Shown: in pieces, positions 36,483 to 44,013 of the stretch
Numbering within the stretch: the first letter of the stretch is position 1
How the letters are laid out: the number at the start of each line of letters is the position of its first letter
DNA from: a bacterium
GTDB lineage: Bacteria > Myxococcota_A > Bradymonadia > UBA7976 > UBA1532
NCBI GenBank assembly: GCA_030426085.1
Contig: JAUHYW010000008.1
Span: 124,001 to 188,000 of the forward strand
DNA: 64,000 nucleotides
Direction of reading: 5' to 3'
Notes under the pieces: model-generated
What the model saw: only the letters and a program-made list of their open reading frames with translations
Databases searched by the model: none
Told to the model about the DNA's origin: nothing
Program-made: the position numbers and the translations under genes

Positions 36483-37724
36483 ATGCACGATCCGACCGCG
36501 CCGCAGGCGCCCGAGAGCTCCCCCGCGAACGCCGCCCCGCTCGCCGGCCTCGAGGTCGTCGACCTGAGCCGGGTCCTGGCCGGGCCCTACTGCACGATGT
36601 GCCTCGGCGACATGGGGGCCGACGTGATCAAGGTCGAGCGGCCGGGGTCGGGCGACGACACCCGCCGCTTCGGGCCGCCGTTCGTCGACGGGGTCTCGAC
36701 CTATTATCTGGCCATCAACCGCAACAAGCGCTCGATCTGCATCGACCTCAAGAGCCCCGCCGGCAAGGCCGCGCTGTGGCGGCTGATCGAGGGGGCCGAC
36801 GTGCTGGTCGAGAACTTCCGCCCGGGGGCGATGCAGCGCCTCGGCTTCGGCTACGCCGAGGTCGCGGCGCGGGCGCCGCGGCTGGTCTACTGCTCGATCA
36901 GCGCGTTCGGGCACCACGGCGACCCCGAGTGGACCGGGCGGCCGGGCTACGACGTGATCCTGCAAGGCATGGGCGGCATCCCCTCGCTGACCGGGCCCCC
37001 GGACGGGGCGCCGTACAAGGTCGGGGCGTCGATCGCCGACGTGGTCTCGGGCATGGTGGCCTATCAGGGCATCCTGCTGGCGCTGCTGGCCCGGCAGCGC
37101 ACCGGGCGGGGGCAGATGGTCGACGCGGCGATGCTCGACGGGCAGGTGTCGCTGCTCGCCTACTGGGCCACCGCCTGGCTCAACGCGGGGCAGGCGCCCC
37201 GCCGCATGGGCAACCGCCACCTGTCGATCGCGCCCTACAGCACCTTCCCCACCGCCGACGGCTGGCTGAACGTGGGGGTGGCCAACGAGCGGCTGTGGCG
37301 CCGCTTCTGTCAGGCGCTGGGGCGGCCCGCGATGGCCGATGATCCGCGCTTCGCCAGCAACACCGACCGGGTGGCCCACATCGACGCGCTCGACGCCGCC
37401 ATCGAGGCGGTGCTGAAGACGCAGCCCCGCGATCACTGGGTCGAGGTCTTCCGCGAGGCGGGCATCCCCGCCGGGCCGGTGCTGACGGTTGATCAGACCC
37501 TGGCCCACCCCCAGCTCGCCGCCCGGGACATGGTCGTGACGCTGCCCCACCCCACCCTGGGCACGGTGAAGGTCACCGGGGTGCCGACCCGGCTGAGCGA
37601 GACCCCCGGCGCGGTGCGCACCCCGCCCCCGCTGCTCGGCGAGCACACCGACGCGATCCTGGCCGAGCACGGGTACGACCCGGCGCAGATCGCGGCGCTG
37701 CGGGCCGAGGGCGCGGTGGGCTGA
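36483..37724 (+). CDS. CaiB/BaiF family III CoA-transferase
   Basis: The 413-residue product matches the length and motifs of family III CoA-transferases: LAGLEVVDLSRVLAGPYCTM at the start, GADVIKVERPGSGDDTR, YYLAINRNKRSICIDLKSP, ADVLVENFRPG and SISAFGHHG. GRPGYDVILQGMGG near residue 157 holds the Asp that forms the aspartyl-CoA intermediate. The C-terminal small domain follows (DRVAHIDALDAAIEAVLK, then HTDAILAEHGY). It moves CoA between carboxylic acids in the cytosol. The acid substrate cannot be told; close relatives are often annotated as formyl-CoA or succinyl-CoA:mesaconate/benzylsuccinate transferases. It stands alone, converging with the esterase gene after 19 bases. Confidence 0.93.
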   Translation: MHDPTAPQAPESSPANAAPLAGLEVVDLSRVLAGPYCTMCLGDMGADVIKVERPGSGDDTRRFGPPFVDGVSTYYLAINRNKRSICIDLKSPAGKAALWRLIEGADVLVENFRPGAMQRLGFGYAEVAARAPRLVYCSISAFGHHGDPEWTGRPGYDVILQGMGGIPSLTGPPDGAPYKVGASIADVVSGMVAYQGILLALLARQRTGRGQMVDAAMLDGQVSLLAYWATAWLNAGQAPRRMGNRHLSIAPYSTFPTADGWLNVGVANERLWRRFCQALGRPAMADDPRFASNTDRVAHIDALDAAIEAVLKTQPRDHWVEVFREAGIPAGPVLTVDQTLAHPQLAARDMVVTLPHPTLGTVKVTGVPTRLSETPGAVRTPPPLLGEHTDAILAEHGYDPAQIAALRAEGAVG

Positions 37725-37743
37725 GGGCCGGCGACCCCCGCGC

Positions 37744-38838
37744 TCAGCGGATCGAGGACCACGCCGGATCGCCGTCGATCATCTGCTCGACCCAGCGCCA
37801 CAGCGGCAGGCCGTCGCGGGCCCGGACCCCGTCGAAGCCGAGGATCATGAAGGTGTGCAGCAGCCCGTCCACCAGGAAGTACTGGATGCCGTCGTCCTGA
37901 TCGGCCAGATCGGCGAGGTCGAGCAGGCGGCCCTCGAACTCCCACGGGCTCAGGCTCATGAAGGCCGAGATGATGCCGTCCTGCCGGTGGCTCATCAAGC
38001 CGAAGCGGCCCTGGCGGGTGAGGGTGCGCATGGCGTGCTCGATGATGGCCCCGACCCGCTGATCGCACTCGACGCAGCCCTGGGGCAGCTCGACCCCCCA
38101 CGCCTGCTGCCACTCGACCCACCGCCCGCCGACCGGATCGATGGGCGGGCCGCTGTCGTCGAGCACGTCGACCCGGGCCCAGGGCATGAAGTCCTTGATC
38201 GTCCACCAGTGGAACGCCGCCCCGAAGCCGCCGGCGCTGCTGCCCGAGAGCACGATGTGGTCGACGTCGGCGAAGGTGGGCGCCAGCCGGCGCATGAAGG
38301 CCCGGATGTTGGCCGCCCCGGCGAAGTGCATCTCCCGCTCGATGACGCCCAGCGGGCCCCGCATGCGGGTGACCGCGTCGCCCATGAAGACGTCGCCGGT
38401 GCAGTAGGGCACGAAGATCTGGTGGGCGTCGGCCAGCGGGTTGCGGGCGTCGCGGCGGTCGAACAGCGTCTGGCTGAGGTAGACCTCGCTGAGCATGCCT
38501 TCGAAGTCGCCCTCGTCGAAGCCGTCGAGGTGGAACGCGATGGGCAGGGTGAAGCAGGTCTCGTAGTTCCAGCAGGCGCCGCCGCCTTCGAAGTAGACGA
38601 ACGCCTTGGTCGCCCCGGGGCTGAGGTTGACCCCGATGCCGGTCGCCGATCCGTCGGCGCAGGCGCTGTCGGGGAAGTCGACCCACCGCCAGACGTGGGG
38701 CGCGGCGACGATGGGCTCGCCGACGTCGTCCGGCCAGTCGGGCACCGGCTCGCCTTCGACCGGTTTGCAGGCAGCCAGGGCCAGGGTCAGGCCCAGCGCC
38801 AGCAGCGGGAGGAGGCTGCACGGGGATGTCTTCTGCAT
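37744..38838 (-). CDS. Pectinacetylesterase-family lipoprotein
   Basis: The product has 364 residues. A lipoprotein signal ends in LAAC at about residue 24. The hydrolase core shows FVYFEGGGACWNYETC, then VPYCTGDVFMGD, the nucleophile elbow VLSGSSAGGFG (Ser near 203) and a final His in VDGLLHTFMILG. This is the layout of the pectinacetylesterase/Notum family (PF03283), alpha/beta hydrolases with Ser-Asp-His that remove acyl esters from carbohydrates or, for Notum, a lipid from Wnt. A bacterial lipoprotein member would act outside the inner membrane, substrate unknown. The ATG has GGAGA upstream. It lies 102 bases after the fusion gene on the same strand and might belong to that operon. Confidence 0.85.
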   Translation of the reverse strand: MQKTSPCSLLPLLALGLTLALAACKPVEGEPVPDWPDDVGEPIVAAPHVWRWVDFPDSACADGSATGIGVNLSPGATKAFVYFEGGGACWNYETCFTLPIAFHLDGFDEGDFEGMLSEVYLSQTLFDRRDARNPLADAHQIFVPYCTGDVFMGDAVTRMRGPLGVIEREMHFAGAANIRAFMRRLAPTFADVDHIVLSGSSAGGFGAAFHWWTIKDFMPWARVDVLDDSGPPIDPVGGRWVEWQQAWGVELPQGCVECDQRVGAIIEHAMRTLTRQGRFGLMSHRQDGIISAFMSLSPWEFEGRLLDLADLADQDDGIQYFLVDGLLHTFMILGFDGVRARDGLPLWRWVEQMIDGDPAWSSIR

Positions 38839-38940
38839 CGCGTTCTCCGGGTCCGGGTTGCGCCGTCCGGGATGAACGGCAGTTCAGCGTAGCGAACACC
38901 GGGTGATGCAGAGTACCGCCGAGCGCACACAGCGCCCGAT

Positions 38941-41900
38941 CTACGGGCCGCCGCGCAGCACGCCCCAGCGGCGGCCGGCGGCGCGCAGGGCCCCGACCGC
39001 CGCCGGGTCGATGGGGCCGATCAGCGCAGATCCCCCGGCGAGGGTCGGGTCGAGCGCCAGCAGCAGGCCCTCGGCGGCGCAGGCGAACAGGGCGCCGGGG
39101 CGGCCGACGCCGGCGAGGCGCACGGTCGGGTCGCGGGGCAGCGCGACCCGGGCGCCGTGGGCGATCCGCACGTTCGGGCGGGCCCGGCGCAGGCCGGGGG
39201 GGATGACCGACGGGGCGCTGACGTCGATCAGCAGCACCGGGCGATCGGCGGCGAGGTGGCCCGGCTCGATGGGCGCGGCGCTGTTGACCGCGGCGATGAT
39301 CACGTCGGCGTCCGCCAGCGCCCGAGGGTCGTCGGCGGTGGAGATCGGGCTCCGATCGAGCGCATCGGCCAGCGCGGCGAGCCGGGGTCCGCTGCCCGGG
39401 CGCCCGACCAGCAGCAGCCGCCCCGGGGCATCGGGCGCGGCCGCGATCCCCCGGGCGATGGCCCGCCCCACGTTGCCCGCGGCGCCGACGATCGCCAGGG
39501 TGATCTGCGCCGGGTCGAAGCCCGCCGCCCGCATCCGCCCGGGCAGCGCGTCGAGCACGGCGGCGGCGGTGAAGGTGTTGCCGGTGACGACCCGCAGCCC
39601 CGCCGGCGGCAGGACCGCCCGGCCGGCGTCGGTCACCACGCTGGTCAGCCCGCCGAGCACCGCCACGGTCGCGCCCCGATCGCGGGCCAGGGCCAGCGCG
39701 GCGTCGACCGCCGCCCGCAGCGGCCCGGCCTCGCCCCGACGGTGGGCCAGGGTGAAGGCGGCCGGCGGGGCGCAGATGGCGAGGCCGTCGAGCAGCACCC
39801 GGCCGTCGAACAGGGCGTGGGCGTAGGCCGGCAGCGGCGCGCCGGGCAGCAGGCGCAGCAGGCGGCCGAGCAGGCGGCGGCGGTCGGCTTCGGGCAGCCG
39901 GGCCAGCCCCGGCGAGATGCGGGTCAGCGCCCGGGCGGCGGATTGCAGCGGGTGCAGGAAGGCCACCCGGGCCGGCGGATCGGGCGCGGTCGGCGGCGCG
40001 GGGGCGGTCACCGGCTCGATCGGGGATCCGATCCACGGGCCGAGCAGCGCCGCCGGGTCGCGGCTGGCGAGGGTCGCGCAGAGGGCGTCGAGGGCGGCGG
40101 CGAGGCGGTCGATCGCCGGCGGGTCGAAGTGGACCGAGGGCTCGATGCGCAGGACGTCGGGGGCGCCGGTCGTCGGCAGCGCCCGGATCCGGTGGCGGTG
40201 CAGCAGCCAGCTCGCGGCGACGAGGCCCCACCCGCGCTCGGCCAGCGCGCGCACGATCGGATCGGCGGCGTCGGGGCGGGCCAGCTCGACCCCGAAGAGC
40301 AGCCCCCGCCCGCGCACCGCCCGGATCACGCCCGGCCAGCGGTCGGCGACCCGCCTCAGCGCGGCGCCCAGCCGGTGGCCGATCGCCGCCGCCCGGCCCG
40401 GCACGTCGTCGGCCTCGACCCGCTCGATCACCGCTTGCGCCACCCGGCAGCCGACGGCGTCGCCGGCGAAGGTCGATCCGCGCGCGTCATCGAAGCCCGG
40501 CTGGAGGTGCCGCCGGTGGATCGCGACCGCCGCGATCTTGGCCAGCCCGCCGCCCAGCGCCTTGCCGAACAGGTAGACCTCGGCCGGCGCCCGCCCGGCG
40601 GCGATCAGGGCCCCGCAGCGGCCGAGCCCGGCCTGGATCTCGTCGATCACCAGCGGGGCGTCGAGCGCGCCGACGGCGTCGAGGGTCGTCTGCGGGATCG
40701 GGCGCACCCCGCCCTCCCCCTGCACCGCCTCGGCGAAGACCGCCAGCAGGTTCGAGGGCCGCCAGTCGGCCTCGACCGGGCCGTCGGGGCCGTCGACCAG
40801 CGTGCGCAGCGGGATGCGCTCGGCGCGCAGCGGCGCCAGATCGGGGGCGTCGCGGGCGACCGCGATCGTGCGGGCGGCGACCAGCGGGGCGATCAGGCCC
40901 CGGCGGTCGGGGTCGCCCAGGGCGCAGCGGGCGGCCAGCGTCATCCCGTGGAAGCCGCCGTCGAGCGTCACGATCACCGGCGGGTGGCGCCGGGCCCGGT
41001 CGCGGTTGTCGGCGATGAGCGCCCGGAGCCGGGCCGGCGCGGTGGCCCCGAAGCGGGCCCGCAGCGCGGCGTGGTGGGCGTCGATCCGCGCCGCCCGGCG
41101 CAAGAGGCAGTGGCGCAGGGCGAGGTCGACCGCCTCGGCCCCGGTGCTGGCCAGCGCGACGGCCCACGCCCGGTCGGTGTGGCGGGCGAGCAGGCGGGAC
41201 AAGGCCCGGCAGAGGTCGGTCTCGGGGGCCCGGGCGGTGGCCTGATCGCAGATGGGCACCCCGTCGAGCGCGGCCCGGGCGACCTCGATCAGCGCCGGGT
41301 CGCGGTGGCCGAGCAGGTTCACCCCGAAGCCGCCGACGACGTCCAGCACCCGGAGTCGGGCGCCGCCCCGCTCGACGGTGAGGTGGTCGCCCGCCCCGTC
41401 GATCACCCGCACGTCGAGCCCCAGCGCGGCCAGGGCCGGGGCCCGCCGGGGCCACGCGGGGTGCGGGTCGCCGTCGGGGTCGACCAGCGGGATGCCGACG
41501 GCGCGCTCGGGGTCGGCGAGGGCGTCGAGCAGCGGGCGATGGTCGGCGGCGATGGCCCGGCGGTCGAGCTTGCCCGGCCCGATGCGCGGCGGGTGACCCG
41601 GGACGAGCCCCACCGCCCACAGGCGGTCGGCGTCGAACGGCGCCTGCGGCGGGTGGGCCTCGGCCCGGGCCCGCAGGGCGTCGGTCAGGGCCGGCCGCAC
41701 GCGGTCCGGGTCGCGGTCGCCGACGAACGCCAGCCCCAGCAGGCCGGGGCAGTCGGGGTGGGTCGCGATCACCAGCCGCTCGACGCCGGGCAGGTCGCGG
41801 AGGCGCGCTTCGACCGGGCCCCGGGCCAGCTCGACGCCCAGGCCGGTCGAGACGCAGTCGTCGGAGCGCCCGGCGTGGCGCAGGCGGCCGGCGTCGTCGA

Positions 41901-43050
41901 CGGTCACCCGGTCGCCGGGGCGGTGCCACGCCGGCCAGTCGGGCGCGCCCAGCGGGCCGGCGGCGGCGAACGGCGAGCGGACCTCGAGCGCGCCGTCGAC
42001 GACCCGCCACTCGACGCCGGGCAGCGGGCGCCCGAGGGTCTCCAGCGGGGCGTCGGGGTCGAGCAGGGTCGTGCTGATCTGCTGGGTCTCGGTGGTCCCG
42101 AAGGCGTTGGCCAGCCGGGTGTGCGGCAGGCGCGCGGCGAGCCGGGGGTCGAACGGGGCCCCGCTCGACACGGCGATCGTCAGGCCCCGGACCACCCGCC
42201 GCAAGGCCGGCTCGGCGTCGGTCGCCGCCGGCAGCAGGCTCAGCAGCGCCGGGCCGCCGGTGATGTGCCGCGGGGGGTGGGCCAGCAGCAGCCGGGCGGC
42301 CTCGTCGGGGGCCGCGGCGGGCCACTCGGGCTGCACGAAGACGATCGGCGCCCGGGCCCACAGGGCGAGCATCGCCGCCCGCACGCCCATCGAGTGGCAC
42401 AGGCCGGGGCACAGCGTGGGGCCGCCGAGCCGGTCGGGGGTGAGCAGGCCGGCCGCAGCGAAGGCGGCGCCGCAGGTCATCCAGCTCGACTCGGGGTAGC
42501 GCAGGGCCCGGGGCGGCCCGGTGGTGCCGCTGCTGGTGAGGCACAGGATGTCGGCCAGGGGCGCCCGGGGGGTGGCATCCGGGGTGTCATCCATCACACC
42601 GGTCGGGGTCCAGCCGAGCGACGCCAGGCATGGCATCAGGTCGAGGTATGGGATCCCGCGGCGCGCGGCGAGCCCGGCGAGGCGGCGGTCGGTCTGCTGG
42701 CCGATGGCTTCGAATCCGGGCACCCGGCGGCGGTCGCCGATGATCGCGGCCGGCCGCCAGTGTTCGAGGTGGCCCGGGGTGTGATCGCCGATCGAGGCCG
42801 GCAGGTACACCCGGATCCCGGCGGCGAGCAGCGCGAAGAGCAGCCCGGCCAGCGGCGCCTCGGGGCTGGCCGGGGTCCGGGCCAGCATCACCGCCGCGCC
42901 GGGCGGGAAGCGGTCGGGGATCCGGGCGGTGATCCGGCGCAGGTCGGCCAGGGCGAGCCCGTGGTCCCCGTCGCCGTCGGCCCCGACGAGCAGCGGGCGC
43001 CCGGGGTCGGGCCCGGCGAGCAGGTCGGCGAAGGTGCGGGGCGCGCTCAT
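38941..43050 (-). CDS. Adenylation-aminotransferase-reductase fusion enzyme (putative fatty-amine synthase)
   Basis: The product has 1,369 residues in three parts. Residues 1 to about 530 form an acyl-adenylating (AMP-binding) domain: LTSSGTTGPPRALRY near 168, NAFGTTE near 313, HRPGDRV near 375, GRSDD, and the catalytic-Lys motif GPGKLDRR near 490. Residues about 540-1000 are a class III PLP aminotransferase: GFHGMTLAARCA, VIDEIQAGLGRCG, and FGKALGGG with the PLP Lys near 828. Residues about 1010-1369 resemble long-chain acyl-ACP reductases: VTGNTFTAAAVLDAL, the Rossmann loop VGAAGNVGRAI near 1186, and a final LFACAAEGLLLAL. No carrier-protein domain is visible. Expected chemistry: acid to acyl-adenylate or thioester, to aldehyde, to primary amine. 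The ATG overlaps the desaturase stop (ATGA). The domain calls are firm for the first two, fair for the third; the product is inference. Confidence 0.85.
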   Translation of the reverse strand: MSAPRTFADLLAGPDPGRPLLVGADGDGDHGLALADLRRITARIPDRFPPGAAVMLARTPASPEAPLAGLLFALLAAGIRVYLPASIGDHTPGHLEHWRPAAIIGDRRRVPGFEAIGQQTDRRLAGLAARRGIPYLDLMPCLASLGWTPTGVMDDTPDATPRAPLADILCLTSSGTTGPPRALRYPESSWMTCGAAFAAAGLLTPDRLGGPTLCPGLCHSMGVRAAMLALWARAPIVFVQPEWPAAAPDEAARLLLAHPPRHITGGPALLSLLPAATDAEPALRRVVRGLTIAVSSGAPFDPRLAARLPHTRLANAFGTTETQQISTTLLDPDAPLETLGRPLPGVEWRVVDGALEVRSPFAAAGPLGAPDWPAWHRPGDRVTVDDAGRLRHAGRSDDCVSTGLGVELARGPVEARLRDLPGVERLVIATHPDCPGLLGLAFVGDRDPDRVRPALTDALRARAEAHPPQAPFDADRLWAVGLVPGHPPRIGPGKLDRRAIAADHRPLLDALADPERAVGIPLVDPDGDPHPAWPRRAPALAALGLDVRVIDGAGDHLTVERGGARLRVLDVVGGFGVNLLGHRDPALIEVARAALDGVPICDQATARAPETDLCRALSRLLARHTDRAWAVALASTGAEAVDLALRHCLLRRAARIDAHHAALRARFGATAPARLRALIADNRDRARRHPPVIVTLDGGFHGMTLAARCALGDPDRRGLIAPLVAARTIAVARDAPDLAPLRAERIPLRTLVDGPDGPVEADWRPSNLLAVFAEAVQGEGGVRPIPQTTLDAVGALDAPLVIDEIQAGLGRCGALIAAGRAPAEVYLFGKALGGGLAKIAAVAIHRRHLQPGFDDARGSTFAGDAVGCRVAQAVIERVEADDVPGRAAAIGHRLGAALRRVADRWPGVIRAVRGRGLLFGVELARPDAADPIVRALAERGWGLVAASWLLHRHRIRALPTTGAPDVLRIEPSVHFDPPAIDRLAAALDALCATLASRDPAALLGPWIGSPIEPVTAPAPPTAPDPPARVAFLHPLQSAARALTRISPGLARLPEADRRRLLGRLLRLLPGAPLPAYAHALFDGRVLLDGLAICAPPAAFTLAHRRGEAGPLRAAVDAALALARDRGATVAVLGGLTSVVTDAGRAVLPPAGLRVVTGNTFTAAAVLDALPGRMRAAGFDPAQITLAIVGAAGNVGRAIARGIAAAPDAPGRLLLVGRPGSGPRLAALADALDRSPISTADDPRALADADVIIAAVNSAAPIEPGHLAADRPVLLIDVSAPSVIPPGLRRARPNVRIAHGARVALPRDPTVRLAGVGRPGALFACAAEGLLLALDPTLAGGSALIGPIDPAAVGALRAAGRRWGVLRGGP

Positions 43051-44003
43051 CGGTCGCCCGGGTCGCCCAGCCGGGGGCTCATCACCCGGTGGGCCGGCCC
43101 TCGATGGCGCCGCCACAGCCCGAGGCGGGGGTCGGTGAACCGGTAGATGTCGGGGCGGGCGGTGGCGAGCGCCCGGTGCAGCGCCGGCAGCCGCTGCCAG
43201 TGCAGGCCGGGGGCCAGGTGGTGCTCCTTGTGCAGGTTGAAGTGCAGCACGGCCGCCGCGCCGGGCAGCGCGGTGCTGCGGGCGAAGTGGGTCTGGCTGC
43301 GCGGGCCGTGCACCCCGGGGCGGTCGGGGCGCAGTCCGAGGTGCTGGGTGAAGGTGAACAGGTGCTCGTAGAGGATCCCCCCGCCGAGCCAGCCGAGGGC
43401 CAGCGGGGGGCCCAGGTCGACGTCGACCGCGACGATGGCCGCCCACAGGCCGAGGCCGGCGCCGGCTTCGGTGATCCAGCGGGCGATGACCCGCGGGCGG
43501 CGGGGCTCGGCGGTGGGCAGCGCGGCGTAGAGCGCGTAGCGGCCGTAGACCCCGGCCCAGTAGAAGACGGGCAGCACCCGCAGGCGCATCAGGCCGGTCA
43601 GCAGCGCGCTGGGGGCGACGGGCTGCGCCGGGGCCGGGGCCGGGTCGCGGTCGGTGCCCACGTAGCGGTGATGGGCCCGGTGCCCCCGGCGGTAGGCCCC
43701 GAACGGGGTGAGGGCCAGGGCGCCGGCGAGCGCCCCGATCACGCGGTCGAGCGGCCGGCCGAAGAGCGCGTCATGCGCGCAGGCGTGCACGACCACCGCG
43801 AGCTGCAGCATGCCCCCGGCGATGGGCAGGGCCCAGACGGCCGGGGGCAGCGGGGCGTGGTGGGCGGCGACGAGCGACAGCCCGACCAGCGCGAAGGCGG
43901 AGAGCGTCACCGCGATCGAGGGCCACCGGCGGATCGGGATCCGGCGGGCGGCGTCCAGCGCGCGGCGGGCCTCGGCGGGCGTCGGAACAGGGGGCGGGCT
44001 CAC
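43047..44003 (-). CDS. Membrane fatty-acid desaturase
   Basis: The 318-residue membrane protein has hydrophobic segments near residues 30-75, 85-105 and 165-210. It carries the three His boxes of the fatty-acid desaturase family (PF00487): HACAHD near 94, HRAHH near 115 and NLHKEHH near 268. A further QHLG..R element resembles carotenoid ketolase/desaturase members. It uses a di-iron centre to introduce a double bond or hydroxyl in an acyl chain. The GTG start at 44003 lies 10 bases after the hydrolase stop, and the end overlaps the fusion gene by four bases, so it likely acts on the same lipid. The very long antisense opening on the other strand is ignored. Confidence 0.87.
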   Translation of the reverse strand: MSPPPVPTPAEARRALDAARRIPIRRWPSIAVTLSAFALVGLSLVAAHHAPLPPAVWALPIAGGMLQLAVVVHACAHDALFGRPLDRVIGALAGALALTPFGAYRRGHRAHHRYVGTDRDPAPAPAQPVAPSALLTGLMRLRVLPVFYWAGVYGRYALYAALPTAEPRRPRVIARWITEAGAGLGLWAAIVAVDVDLGPPLALGWLGGGILYEHLFTFTQHLGLRPDRPGVHGPRSQTHFARSTALPGAAAVLHFNLHKEHHLAPGLHWQRLPALHRALATARPDIYRFTDPRLGLWRRHRGPAHRVMSPRLGDPGDR

Positions 44004-44013
44004 GCTGTGCGGC

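Noticed and set aside
38941-43050. Calling the fusion a non-ribosomal peptide synthetase module
   Set aside because: No condensation domain and no carrier domain with a phosphopantetheine Ser between the adenylation and aminotransferase parts.
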